Part shown: positions 20,329-31,026 of the stretch, in pieces
How the letters are laid out: every line of letters starts with the position of its first letter
Position numbering within the stretch: the first letter of the stretch is position 1
Assembly (NCBI GenBank): GCA_006386115.1
Contig: VFIW01000131.1
Coordinates: forward strand, 1 to 64,000
Origin: Globisporangium splendens
Taxonomy: Eukaryota; Oomycota; Peronosporomycetes; Pythiales; Pythiaceae
Direction: 5' to 3'
DNA: 64,000 nt
Position numbers and translations under genes: made by a program
The notes under the pieces: generated by a model
What the model saw: the letters and a program-made list of their open reading frames with translations, nothing else
Database searches by the model: none
Told to the model about the DNA's origin: nothing

Positions 20329-22365
20329 ATGCAGCAGGTTTGTGCGCGAATATGGCGCGCTTTTTCGTGCGGACATGGACGCGTAGACGCATGTGCGTCA
20401 TGTGGGAGAGAAAGCGACGGTTCTGAGCTTTCGAATGGTGTATGTGGCGTTGTCTGTTAATGTCTGTAGGCCGTGTTAGATCCAGAATCCCAAGTGGAAA
20501 AGGTGCGAAAGATCACATTATGCAGCACACAAGGGGGATGCGGTTCATGGCGCTTATTAATTGGATTTCTGTGTATTGAACGCAGGGGGAGAATGCGCGC
20601 ATGTCGTCCTTCGTGGGCGCTATCGCCATCGCCGACATGGTGAAGACGACGCTCGGCCCCAAGGGCATGGACAAGATCCTGCAGTCCGTACGTTCCCACA
20701 TTGCTAGAAGAGGATGACTTTGATCAGAAGGATTCATGTGTGCGATTTTTTATGGTGGAATGTATGCAGATGGGCGGTCCTGACAAGAGCATCTCCGTGA
20801 CCAACGATGGCGCGACGATCCTGCGCTCCGTGTACGTGGACAACGCGGCTGCCAAGGTGCTCGTGGACATCGCCAAGACGCAGGACGAAGAAGTCGGCGA
20901 CGGCACCACCAGGTATGCTGTTTATATGAATGGATCTTGTATAGAATGTCCTTGATGAATGAGTATGTGTGTGTATGATCACAGTGTGGCTGTCCTGTGT
21001 GGCGAACTGCTCCGTGAAGCGGAGAAGCTGATTGACCAGCGCATCCACCCGCAGACGATCATCGACGGCTGGCGCATCGCGCTCTCGACGGCGCACGAGG
21101 CGCTCGTGAAGAGCGCGAAGGACCACTCGGCCGACTCGGACAAGTTCCGCGAGGATCTGCTCAACATTGCGCGCACGACGCTCAGCTCCAAGCTGTTGAC
21201 CCACGAAAAGGACTACTTTGGTGCGTTCCGAGTCGTCTATTTGCTCGTCCTACCGTCAACCCCCACAGATCAACTAACTATGTGTTTGTCTTTATGTTAC
21301 ACAGCTGAGCTCGCTGTGAACGCTGTGCTCCGTTTGAAGGGCTCGAACAACTTGGACCACATTCAGATCATCAAGAAGGCCGGCGGCTCGCTCAAGGACT
21401 CGTACCTGGACGAAGGCTTCCTTCTCGACAAGAAGATCGGCGTGGGCCAGCCAAAGCGCATCGAAAACGCCAAGATCCTGATCGCCAACACGGGCATGGA
21501 CACGGACAAGATCAAGATCTACGGCGCCAAGGTCAAGGTGGACTCGATGGAGAAGGTGTCGGCAATCGAAGACGCCGAGAAGGCCAAGATGAAGGCCAAG
21601 TGCGAGAAGATCGCGGCGTTCGGCATTAACTGCTTTGTGAACCGTCAGTTGATCTACAACTACCCAGAGCAGATCTTCACGGAGAAGGGGATCATGGCCA
21701 TCGAGCACGCGGACTTCGACGGCATTGAGCGCCTGGCTGCTGTCACGGGTGGTGACATTGCGTCCACGTTCGATCGCCCAGACGAAGTGCGCATCGGTGA
21801 GTGTGACCTGATCGAGGAGGTGATCATCGGCGAAGACCGATTGATCCGTTTCTCGGGCGTCAAGACCGGCAACGCGTGCTCGGTGATCCTGCGTGGCGCC
21901 AGCACGCACTTGCTGGATGAAGCGGAGCGCTCGCTGCACGATGCGTTGGCGGTGCTCACGCAGACCGTGAAGCACTCGCAGACGATTATGGGCGGCGGCT
22001 GCACGGAAATCCTGATGTCACAAGCGATTGACGCGAAGGCGCCATCGATCCCAGGCAAGAAGGCGCTCGCGATGGAGGCCTTTGCACGTGCGTTGCGCCA
22101 GTTGCCAAGTATTATTGCAGACAACGGAGGTTACGACAGCTCGGAGCTGGTGACGCAACTGCGTGCGGCTCACCACAACGGCCAGACGACCGCAGGCTTG
22201 GACATGGCGAACGGCACAGTCGGCGACATGGAGCAGCTAGGCATCCGCGAAGCGTTCAAGAGCAAAAAGCAGGTGCTTTTCTCGGCAGCAGAAGCCGCGG
22301 AGATGATTCTTCGAGTAGATGACATTATTAAATGTGCGCCACGCCGACGTGAAGGAGGATATTAA
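20329..22365 (+). CDS. CCT2: CCT/TRiC chaperonin subunit beta, six exons
   Basis: Exons 20329-20337, 20470-20502, 20586-20687, 20770-20912, 20985-21220 and 21305-22365 give 1584 nt and 527 aa, close to the usual about 535. All junctions are GT-AG and keep the frame. The first exon codes only Met-Gln-Gln and is the least certain. Family marks: [39 protein letters not shown], the ATPase loop GDGTT split by intron 4, GGGCTEILM and the C-terminal nucleotide-binding region [10 protein letters not shown]. The beta assignment rests on [20 protein letters not shown] and the end [11 protein letters not shown]. The product is one of eight paralogous subunits of the cytosolic chaperonin that folds actin and tubulin. 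It is a housekeeping gene; the neighbours share no pathway. Confidence 0.92.
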
Positions 22366-22884
22366 GCGGACAACAGAGGCCGGGACGGGAAGAGAACCGG
22401 AAGAAGTAGCGCCAAAACACAAAGAGAACCGTAGTATTGCACAAGGCACAAAGAGCAAGAAGACCCAGGTATGTCTATGTCTTGTTTTCTCTCTTCTTTG
22501 TGAGTTTTAACATCCAACTTTAAATAAACGCAAAGCCACACACGAAAAGCAACGCTTGACGCACAAAGTTTTGAACGAAGCAAAGTGCAAAGTTGTTGAA
22601 GCGTTTAGCGCGTTCCAGGCGGTCTTGTTACGATTTCTTGACGGAATGACGCGACAGAAATCGTGTGGTAAGAAGTCTCCTGCCTCAGGTTCCGTGCTTA
22701 TTCGTGCCGATGAGTCGCAGTGGCTGTTGTTGCCTCAAGAGGATCCTTGTGCGCTCAGATCCATATTTATCCCCCAGTTTCTGATCAACGCCTTCGTCCC
22801 CTTTAACGAACGCCCTGCAATGAAATTGCACATGCATGACTGCTTTTCATAACGCTATCCAACCGGAAAAACTACGAACGCAGG
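22366..22884. other. Intergenic stretch, no gene supported
   Basis: It carries the 3' flank of CCT2 and the upstream region of the next gene. A 98-residue frame at 22556-22852 has no recognisable features. Confidence 0.35.
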
Positions 22885-23859
22885 ATGACCAGCGAGGTGC
22901 TGTATGTGACCGACATCGACCTGCATCGCTACACCAAGTCGCTCTTCTTCCCCGTGATACTGCTGCTCAACTTTGCGTTTTTCCAGTATCTGGTGCTGCT
23001 TTTCCACGCGCGGTGCCGGGAGAAGCGCGTGCTGCTGCTGCTGCTGTTCACCTCGTGCGTCTCGGTGGTCGCCTTAGTGCCGTACGCAACGCAGAGCGAG
23101 GTCACGATCGCGAGTCTCAACGACGTCTCCGAGTCATGTTTGGCGCTCATGCTGCTCGTGCAGACAGCGCTCGTGGGCACCAAGCACGTCAAAGGGCCGA
23201 GTGCGAACGTCTCCAGGCCACTGCAGTACTTTGCGGATCTGCTTATCCTATTTGACTGCGGCGTGGTGGTTTTAGGCATCATCTGCGTGTTCAGACCGCA
23301 CACCGCGACGGAGTTCGGCGGCACGAATGTGATCAACAATGTCTCGGAGAATCTGACGTTAGCGTTCACGTTCTTGTTCCGGTTCATTGGCCCCGGCAAG
23401 GACAAAGGCTGGCGCCAAATGGTGCGCGACGACAGGTGGGAGCTCGTGTTCCACGTTGTGTTCATGATGCACGAGTACCCGTTCATGCTGCTCGAGAACG
23501 AGACGCACATCTCGTGGGAGTACGTGCAGGCGATTTTCATGCGGCTCGCGCTAACGCCGTGCATGTGGATGACCGTCGGTGAGCACCATCATCACCGCCA
23601 AATTCGGCATCAGCAGAAGACGATCTCCATGTTGGAGCTACGAAGGCTTTCAGCGAATTCACTCAAGCAGCTCATCCAGACCGCGACGACTGTGGTCGAC
23701 GAAAAAGATGCCATGAGGAGCAAGAGCGTTGCCATCGTGTACGCTGTAAAGGAGGACAACAACGCTGAACTGGAGCATACCGATCTGCAGGCAACGGCGG
23801 AAGCCGTCATAGACAACCAACCGCCATTGAATGGCGCGTCAGAACCATCCAAGGACTAG
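22885..23859 (+). CDS. Seven-helix membrane protein of unrecognised family (intact copy B)
   Basis: 324 aa, one exon. It shares the order and key motifs of copy A at 13235-12387: FFPVILLLNFAFFQYLVLLF (helix 1), LNDVSESCLALMLLVQ before and in helix 3, FLFRF at helix 5, KGWRQMV after it, HEYPFMLLE in helix 6 and SWEYVQAIFMRLAL before helix 7. The loop between helices 5 and 6 begins GPGKDKGW rather than a short ISRGW. The hydrophilic C-terminal tail is longer (about 100 residues), His-rich at first (EHHHHRQIRHQQ), and ends acidic. It is about 9.6 kb from the rest of the cluster, beyond three unrelated genes, and in the opposite orientation. Function unknown; a seven-pass receptor or channel-like protein is possible. 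Confidence 0.7.
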   Translation: MTSEVLYVTDIDLHRYTKSLFFPVILLLNFAFFQYLVLLFHARCREKRVLLLLLFTSCVSVVALVPYATQSEVTIASLNDVSESCLALMLLVQTALVGTKHVKGPSANVSRPLQYFADLLILFDCGVVVLGIICVFRPHTATEFGGTNVINNVSENLTLAFTFLFRFIGPGKDKGWRQMVRDDRWELVFHVVFMMHEYPFMLLENETHISWEYVQAIFMRLALTPCMWMTVGEHHHHRQIRHQQKTISMLELRRLSANSLKQLIQTATTVVDEKDAMRSKSVAIVYAVKEDNNAELEHTDLQATAEAVIDNQPPLNGASEPSKD

Positions 23860-24820
23860 TAGAACAGACAGAGAGCGCTAGACAGCGTAGTAAAGACAGC
23901 ACGCGTGTCCAACTTATAGGACATATTCACATGGATTCCAATCGAATGTGGCCGTGCACCTGACGTCAGCGAATGAGAAGAGCTCCGAAGCTGCTGAAAG
24001 GCATCACGTCATACCTGGCGCAAGGAGCAGCCACGAAGCAATGGCCGCTCTCGCATATGGACCATAGACGCGCTTCAATAAATGTTTCTTTTTTCTTCTT
24101 CTTCTTCTTCTCGGGTTTGCGGCACGCACGAATGGGAGGCAGAAGGAAAGGAAAGCTTTCTTTTTGATCCCGTCGGCGTGTCGACAATGGAGCCCAAATG
24201 AGCTTTTCATCAGTTGTAAACTGACTAGTTGCCCTTTCTGGTGTCACGACACCTCCGTTAAAGCAATAACCTTTCTATAATTGTTATACTGCATGAAGTG
24301 CACTTTGAATGAAGTTTATCATACTAGGAACACAACCATTACGAAGGTTGTGCGTAACGAAAAGGCTTTTAAAGGCGTATGTTCCGACAGCCTGTTTTCG
24401 CGAACAGAGTCGTGAGTGTCCCCCGTCTCTTCGACGCACCAGCTTGAGACTCGAACTTGCAGAGTGTCATCGACGGCAGTGGCTAATAGGACATTCTTTT
24501 GAGCCTAAAATCACAATGGCAGACAGAGAATTATCCCCTTTCACTAACACTTGAATAGTGAGCTCTACGAAATTGAAGGTGTGTATTTGTATAGACTGTC
24601 GTAATAGTCATGTGTATCACCAATGCATCCGCTCTGACTGCTTGCTGGCGGCACCGAAGGAAGCAACAGGATCGTGAATGCACTTCATGCAGAAGCATGG
24701 CGATGCCACAAAGTTGTCCAACGCCCTAACGACAGCGCAATAGAAAAGATCACAATCGCAAGAGGCACACGCCAATGGCTGCTTCATTCCTGAATTTGCT
24801 TCGCGATCACTAAAGTAGCT
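23860..24820. other. Intergenic stretch with a TTC/TTT microsatellite
   Basis: A pyrimidine run of repeated TTC units lies at about 24086-24112. No gene is supported elsewhere in this stretch. Confidence 0.4.
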
Positions 24821-24837
24821 CTTCACTTTCCTTGACC
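24821..24837 (+). promoter_or_regulatory. Inr-like oomycete core promoter of the elicitin-like gene
   Basis: CTTCACTTTCCTTGAC fits the oomycete initiator (TCAYTTT within a pyrimidine-rich context) and ends 18 bp before the ATG at 24855. Confidence 0.5.
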
Positions 24838-24854
24838 TCAGCTCCAACCAAACG

Positions 24855-25670
24855 ATGCGAGTGCCTTCCGACCTTCTGTCTCTGCTGGTGCTGCTCTCGT
24901 CCTCGGTGTATGTGGTTGTAGACGGCGCCGCGTGTGCGCTCACGACGTTCTCGCCTCTGCTCGCGGACGCGAGCGTCACGACGTGCTCGTCCGACTCCGG
25001 GTACTCGTTCCTGCCGACGCCCAAGACGCCATCGAACGCTGTCATGGCCAAGATGTGCGCCAGCTCGTCGTGCTTGGCTGCTTTGAAAGCCGTTCAAGCG
25101 CTCAACCTGGGCAATTGCACCGTGTCGGGCGTGAGTCTCGTCAACGACGTCATCGACCCCGTCACGGCGTATTGCGCTTCAGCTTCGTCGGCATCAGCGT
25201 CGTCAGCAGCTAGCGGCGGTGCTGACGATACCAACAACGAGGAGGACACAAACGAGACGTCAGTGTTGACCATGGCACCAGAGTCCGGGACTTCGTCGGA
25301 CACTGAAGACGCGGCTGGCGCTGAGACCACGTCGTCTACTGATACAGACAAGGTGTCCAAGATCTTCAGCCTCGTGACGTCCATGAGTGGATCGGGCGTT
25401 GGTTCTGTCAGTGCCAGCAACGACGTCGGTGATGTCAGTGGGAGCGCGGACGTCGAGACCTCGGCCGTCGGCTCCGAGAGCGCCGACCCCACCACGTCGT
25501 CCTCCGAGTCCAACGCGATTGAAGAGACCCCAGAACCAACCACCGCCGAGACCAGCACGACGACCACTACGGCGCCATCGACGTCCACCACCAGCGCGGC
25601 AGCTCCGATGTTTGGTGCCGCCAGTGCGCTCGCCATGGCGGTTGCCGCCATTGGAGCTACCATGTTCTAG
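24855..25670 (+). CDS. Elicitin-like secreted protein with predicted GPI anchor
   Basis: 271 aa, single exon. Residues 1-25 are a signal peptide (LLSLLVLLSSSVYVVVDG core). Residues 26-107 form an elicitin domain with six cysteines at 27, 44, 68, 73, 88 and 107. The inner spacings of 23, 4 and 14 residues equal those of classical elicitins, while the outer ones are shorter, as in elicitin-like (ELL) proteins. Landmarks are LPTPKTPSNAVMAKMC and the pair CASSSC. Residues about 110-250 are Ser/Thr/Ala/Glu-rich and probably O-glycosylated. The last about 20 residues are hydrophobic (ALAMAVAAIGATMF), a GPI-attachment signal. Elicitins bind sterols that oomycetes cannot make and are sensed by plants as defence elicitors. 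It converges on the kinase gene to the right, 155 bp apart. Confidence 0.88.
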   Translation: MRVPSDLLSLLVLLSSSVYVVVDGAACALTTFSPLLADASVTTCSSDSGYSFLPTPKTPSNAVMAKMCASSSCLAALKAVQALNLGNCTVSGVSLVNDVIDPVTAYCASASSASASSAASGGADDTNNEEDTNETSVLTMAPESGTSSDTEDAAGAETTSSTDTDKVSKIFSLVTSMSGSGVGSVSASNDVGDVSGSADVETSAVGSESADPTTSSSESNAIEETPEPTTAETSTTTTTAPSTSTTSAAAPMFGAASALAMAVAAIGATMF

Positions 25671-25825
25671 ACATGTTCATGCCGTGTTTTCTCGTAAGTT
25701 CTCTAATCTTATTAATCACATTGACGCTGATATCACACTTTGCTTGTCTGTGCATGCCGCTTATTGTTACATATTCTTTACTTTGTTAATTTGGAATGGC
25801 TTGGGCTTCATGAATTTGCTTTTGA

Positions 25826-28366
25826 CTACCTGCGCTCTTCGAACTTGCGCAGCACGACATGCAGCTGGTAGAGCACTTCGGCCGCGCTTGGACGCTCCAG
25901 CGGGTCTACCGAGACGCATTGCTGCGCCAGTTGCTTCATCTCTGAGGCGCAGTGCTTGGAGAACTGCACTTGGAGCTTGCCCACGGACACCAGTTGCAGG
26001 ATCGCCGTGTCTGGAAGCGGCCTAGGTGTCGATCCATTGTTGTTGTTGCTACAACTGAAGCTGCTGCTACTGTTGGATGGCGCCGCGTGTCTGCTGTGGA
26101 CATGAGAGTATGGGAGTTCGTGCGTGTCGAGCTCCGAGAGCACGACGCCGAACGAAAAGATGTCAGCTTTCTCGCCGTAGTCCCTGCCGAGCATGACTTC
26201 AGGCGCCATCCAGAGCGACGAGCCCACGCCCGCGGTCATCGTGCGGTTATTCGAGGACGACAAGGACGACGCCATTTTGCGTGACGCGCCAAAGTCCGTG
26301 ATCTTGGCGTCCCATTTCGCTGTCAACAGGATGTTGCGTGACTTCAGGTCGCGATGCAGCACCTGGGGCTGCAAAGAGTGCAGGTACGTCAACGCGTGCG
26401 CGACGTGGAGTGCGATCTTGACTTTGTCGTACGAGAAGCCTTGGCCCGTGCTCCTGGAGCCCACCTCACTAAATGAAACCAGCAGCGAGCGCAGATCGCC
26501 ACCCTCCATGAACTCGGAGATAGCGACCAAGTCGCTGAGCGATTCCCACGCGACACCCAGGAACGCGACGATCTGCGGATGCTCGAACGTCGCCGCGAGT
26601 TTGATCTCGCGCAGGAAGTTCTCGATATAACTCAGCTCTTTACGGGTCTCGGGGAGCAGCTTCTTGACTGCGACGGTCTGGTCACGATATACACCACGGT
26701 ACACTTCACCATACCCGCCGCGGCTCACGAGAGCTTGAATCTCGATTTTGTCGAACGGGATCCGCGCGGCTACGATCGTCGCGTCTTCCCACAGACTGCC
26801 GCTTCTGTGGCGGCTTGTGGATGAGTTGTTGGTTCGGAAAGTGGATGAACGATGCTGATTCGTTGCGGTCGTTGGTAGTCTGTCGTCGCGGGAGTTTGTG
26901 TGAATGGTCTCGAGTACCGAGTACCCGTCGTCGACGCGAGGTCGCTTCGGAACACGCTCGCCCCTCGAGTTGAGCTCGAACTCGTCGGGGGCAGAGGGCG
27001 GTCGCCTTCGACGCCGAGATATGACACAGATCGCGATTAAGAGACCCACGACGAGGACACCAACTGTTAATCCAATGATAACGCCACTGCTCATCCAGAC
27101 GGAACCACTGTGAGCTTGACTGGTGACTGAGCCACCACCTGCAAAGAAGTTCAAATGCATAATTCAGGTCGGCGTTCAAACAATCAGTCCGTCGAAGCGA
27201 CTCCATTGCAGAATCTTACCGCTTGCCGGGTCTACAGCCGGTGTCAACGTTGGTGCTGCATGATTGATATCCACTGCTGTCGTCGAATTTGAATTCACCA
27301 CACCTCCTCGCTGCACAGTCTCGATCTGATCGCCCTTCCTGACGACGATCGTGTAGCTGATTGACGTGTGACCATTTTGAGTGGTGGCTGTAGTCTCGAC
27401 ACGTACAAGTTGGCCTCCGTCCAGTACATTCGAGTCAACACCGGGAGGCAAAGTGGTCGAGTTGTATGACGTCACAGTCGGTTCCGACGATTGCTGTTGA
27501 GATTGGGGCTGGGATCCAGAACCTGGTTGAGAGAGTTGGGCTGGTGGAGCTGGTGTTGAAGCTGCTGTGGACGAGGGTTCAGGAGACACAGAAGTTGACG
27601 CAGGCACACTGGTCTTTTCTGGTATGGAAGTAGGAATGGAGGGAGGCGAAGTAGTGGTGGTTGGCATAGATGTTGCGCTACCACTTGATCCACTGGGTTG
27701 TTGCGATGGTGCTGGATCTGTCACTGGAGTCACAGGCGATGGCGAAGGAGCTTTTGATGGTGCTGTTGTCTCTGATGCAGGAGATTTCGTAGTTACTGCA
27801 GTTGGTGAAGGATCTGGTGCTTTTGTGGTTAGTATTGGAGTTGAAGTGGGAGATGGCGATGGTGACGATGTTGGAGTTGGCGACGGTGACGATGTTGGAG
27901 TTGGCGACGGTGATGATGTTGGAGTTGGCGACGGTGATGATGTTGGAGTTTGTGTTGCCGTTGGCTTCGGTGTCGTTGGCGTTACGGTCTGCGTTGGAGA
28001 CGTCGCTGTTGGAGGTGCTCTTGATGGAGCATCTGTGTTGTTCGCCATGGAAGGAGGCGAGCTAGACTCAATAAGAGATGGCTCTGGGGTAATAACGGCG
28101 GCTGGAGGGGCTGACGAGGTCGGCTCGGGAGCAGCTGGCGTTGGTTCGGGAAGAGGATTAGTTGGCTTCGTGCCTGCAGAGCTTGACGACGACGCTGCTT
28201 CCACGTCGGGGTCACCAGCCGCTGGTAGCGTGTCCGCAGCTACGAAAAGCAGCGTGCACGCCAAGCGATAGCCGATCCAACTGAGTGCAACGAGACTTTG
28301 ACGCGAGAATTTGGTTTGAGAAACGGCAGCCCTACTTGGTTGCAGGTATCGTTTCCCACGGGTCAT
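25826..28366 (-). CDS. Receptor-like TKL protein kinase with Ser/Thr/Pro-rich ectodomain
   Basis: Two exons, 28366-27220 and 27138-25826, with an 81-bp phase-1 GT-AG intron, give 819 aa. An N-terminal hydrophobic stretch (LVALSWIGYRLACTLLFVAA) is a signal peptide or anchor. Residues about 55-330 are Thr/Ser/Pro-rich with a four-copy octapeptide (TSSPSPTP type), a mucin-like stalk. A membrane helix at about 401-422 (VIIGLTVGVLVVGLLIAICVI) is capped by five arginines. The kinase starts at about 510: Gly loop GGYGEVYRG (523-531), VAVKK lysine 541, catalytic HRDLKSRN (644-651), DFG at 664-666, then SSLWMAPEV. All key residues are present, so it should be active, and HRDLKSRN with the overall pattern places it among TKL kinases. 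A Ser/Asn-rich insert lies in the C-lobe after LPYSHVHSRH. Ligand unknown. Confidence 0.87.
27855..27950. repeat. 24-bp minisatellite inside the kinase ectodomain, four copies
   Basis: Four adjacent 24-bp units of consensus GGCGAYGGTGAYGATGTTGG plus AGTT, differing at two positions. On the coding strand each unit encodes one octapeptide of Thr, Ser and Pro, so copy number changes lengthen the stalk without breaking the frame. Confidence 0.75.
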
Positions 28367-30765
28367 ACTCAGGAGGCGAACAACTGCGATCGGTTCCGAG
28401 GTCCCGATGGTGTTGATGACGAGGAACAGACAGAAAGAGAGAAAATGGGATTGTGCACGACTCGAGAACGATTATTGCGATCCCAACAGAGCATGCAAAG
28501 CCACATTAAGCACAAAATATGAGAGCAGTTACAATACAAATGGCAAGCTCCTTTTGAAGAACTCTGTCGACATCGCACCCTCTCACTACCTCAATGGCAT
28601 CGCCCAGTTGTTGAATAATTGCATTATTTTAAAAATAAACGACAGAAGGAACAGAAGAAATGATCGGTGGACAATACAACGAGAGTGCAATAAGTGAACC
28701 ACCGGCAGCTGCACCTAGGCATGAGGCATCATCGAAATGGATTCGTGGGACCGTACTTGCGCATCTAATTTGAGTGGATGTATCGGGATCACTGGCTCAC
28801 AAGATTGTCTTTTCTCACCACTCACTTGCCCGCTTTCGCAGTCGGCAAGTGGATTGCAGTCTCTGCATCCCCTTCCCGCACGGAGAAGTGCCAGTTGTGC
28901 TGTTGCAGGAGCTTCAACCTGCCCATTTGGCTCTCCGCGCATTCTCAGCCACCACATTTTGCGGATCCTGAAAGGTCACTGTGATCCACTGACCATCACT
29001 CTGGAGTCTATGGATGCAAACTAACCTTTTATAACTGCTATTTAGCGTGTGCAGGCTTTAACAGAGGTGCTTTTATAGGAAGAAAAGATGAAATAGATTG
29101 TATAGAGGATGTAGCTGCCACGAAATACCAAAAGATCCAAAACTTGAAAGATCCCTTTCCTCCATTGTTCAACCCTTCCTTTGAAGTGTTCTTTCGCCTC
29201 GAGTCTCACTTCTCAACCTCCCAAGTCAAGCGCAGCACGCAGTCGAGTCTCCTTTGTTCAGGGGAAGCAGGCATTTTCTCTTTTGCACGTGGCGCTTTCT
29301 TCCTGGATGAGAAGTCCCCCTTTCCCAGAGGGGCCAGGAACCAAATGCCACCTGAAAAGCCTTTTTTCCGTGAGATCCCTGGAGGAAAGAGCTCGATTTA
29401 CTCCATGTACATGACGCCCACGCACGAATTTATCAAGTGGATCGCAAACGAGACTCATGGCTCCCCGTTTTCGATCAGTTTGTCGTCGTTTTACGCATCT
29501 CCGACTCAAGAAACGCAGTTTTTTCTCACTCAATCAGCTGTGCCTGGCTCATCGCAAACCGACGAATACGACGGGCGAAAACCCTCGATGGAAATAGCCA
29601 TCAAGTCTCCAAGAAATGCCTGACCAGCAAATGAGACCCAGCGTGACGAACTCAGCCTACATGCAACGAAAACCACACAAGCAATCCTCCCTCACACACG
29701 CAAATGAAGCATTCAAGTTGACTCGCGCGCTGGATACGCATTTTCGTACTCTCCAGGTCTTCATGATCCGATATTTTCGTGTGGCAAAGTCAGCATATTC
29801 GTATCACCCAACTGTTCAAAGACACCCCTGCGGCCACATGAACCACATCATCTATTTAGACGAGGCGCAGTTATACGACTTTGCCAGATCGAGTTCTCGC
29901 TGTTGCCCTCACCAAGAACTTGATCTCTTTTTCTTTCTCGAGGCCATGCACGATACTGTTTATGAAAGCAGACAAAGAAACGAAGTTTATCCCTCTAATA
30001 TAGATGACAGTAAATTTGCCCTCGTGATATGCTTCGCGTTTAAAGCCTCGTTATCTTCGTTGTTTCGTCAGTGTGGTAGACCTCACGTAGCGAGCTGTTA
30101 CCATTTGCATGTATATGTGGGAGGCCGAGAAGCCTCGGGGAGGAAATGCTTTGCTTTCACAAGGACGATGCCATGTTATTTACCTCTCGCGTGCACGCTG
30201 CGATTCATGAGCATCATTTGCACTCGGCTGGAGGCAATTTGAGACGGATAACACCACGATTCTTGACTAGTCTGCAGCCAGACACCGAGCGTTGAAGACA
30301 AGTAACTCATCGATCTTTTCGATCTCTTGCACTGCACGGCGCAGATACGAAACGCGCCACAAGTTGAGCGAAAATGCGCTCGTTTGCCACCTCTCGAACA
30401 AATCCTGATACCCACAACACCGATAACCAAATTGAGTCGAAATGTGCCCACTGCCAGCACACGCCGTCCGTCTTATCACGAAACAAACGAGCGCCTAGGC
30501 TTGAAGTGGCTGTAGCAAGACGTAAAACAACCTCTACGGGTTCTCTGCACTTAGAGGGTCGTAAGGGGGTTGCTACTTACACTGCAGTGCTGCTCTCAGG
30601 GTAAGTGACAGCCGCTCTTGCGACGCTTAGAGCAAGTGAAGAATTCCCATTGGTCCTCGAGACCTCGGAACCTCACGGTCACCTTGCTTTCGTTCATTCC
30701 CTGTCCGGCGCAGGCGTAACGAGCTATATCTGCTGGGTATCAAGACATTTCGGAAGCCTCAAAGG
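28367..30765. other. Long intergenic stretch, no gene supported
   Basis: About 2.4 kb between the kinase promoter and the rearranged PPT locus. Frames of 159 and 208 residues (29144-29623, 29616-30242) are AT-rich, have no motifs and look fortuitous. The right end adjoins the chimeric PPT remnant. Confidence 0.4.
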
Positions 30766-31026
30766 ATGGCGAGACTCGTTCCAGCTCTCATATTTCTCAT
30801 CATCCTCGTTGCCAATTGCGTAGCACGGACGGACTGAAGACGCTGGCGGCGCGCGGAGGCATCTTCCTACATGAAGCGCCGAACGTCGGTCACTCGTGCT
30901 GGGTCCGTGACTACACGACGTTCGACGGCAAGTTCGACTGCAAGTTCCAGCCAGTGTATGACCAGCACGTCTACCCTGTCGTCCGCGACCCATTCCACTC
31001 TGTCGTCCGCGATTCATTCTGCGCCT
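30766..31026 (+). pseudogene. Chimeric palmitoyl-protein thioesterase remnant (signal peptide joined to C-terminus)
   Basis: An ATG at 30766 opens a typical signal peptide (MARLVPALIFLIILVANCVA), similar in layout but not in sequence to that of the intact genes (MTRSVPLLVILLVAISSCVV). After about 22 codons the sequence switches at 30829 to the exact 3' end of the intact PPT genes (GLKTLAARGGIFLHEAPNVGHSCW to the stop), but out of frame, and the opening frame hits a stop at once. About 290 residues, including the catalytic serine, are missing. The switch point is also the left border of the 3735-bp tandem repeat, so this remnant marks the breakpoint of the duplication within a diverged PPT paralogue. 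Confidence 0.7.

Noticed and set aside
27567..28271. 234-codon plus frame with GDG repeats resembling Ca-binding repeats
   Set aside because: It is the reverse of the kinase's Ser/Thr/Pro minisatellite and stalk; the Gly-Asp-Gly-Asp pattern is a by-product of the repeat.
29144..30242. Two plus frames of 159 and 208 codons
   Set aside because: AT-rich, no motif, no signal peptide or Inr-like site; codon use unlike neighbouring genes. Not supported.
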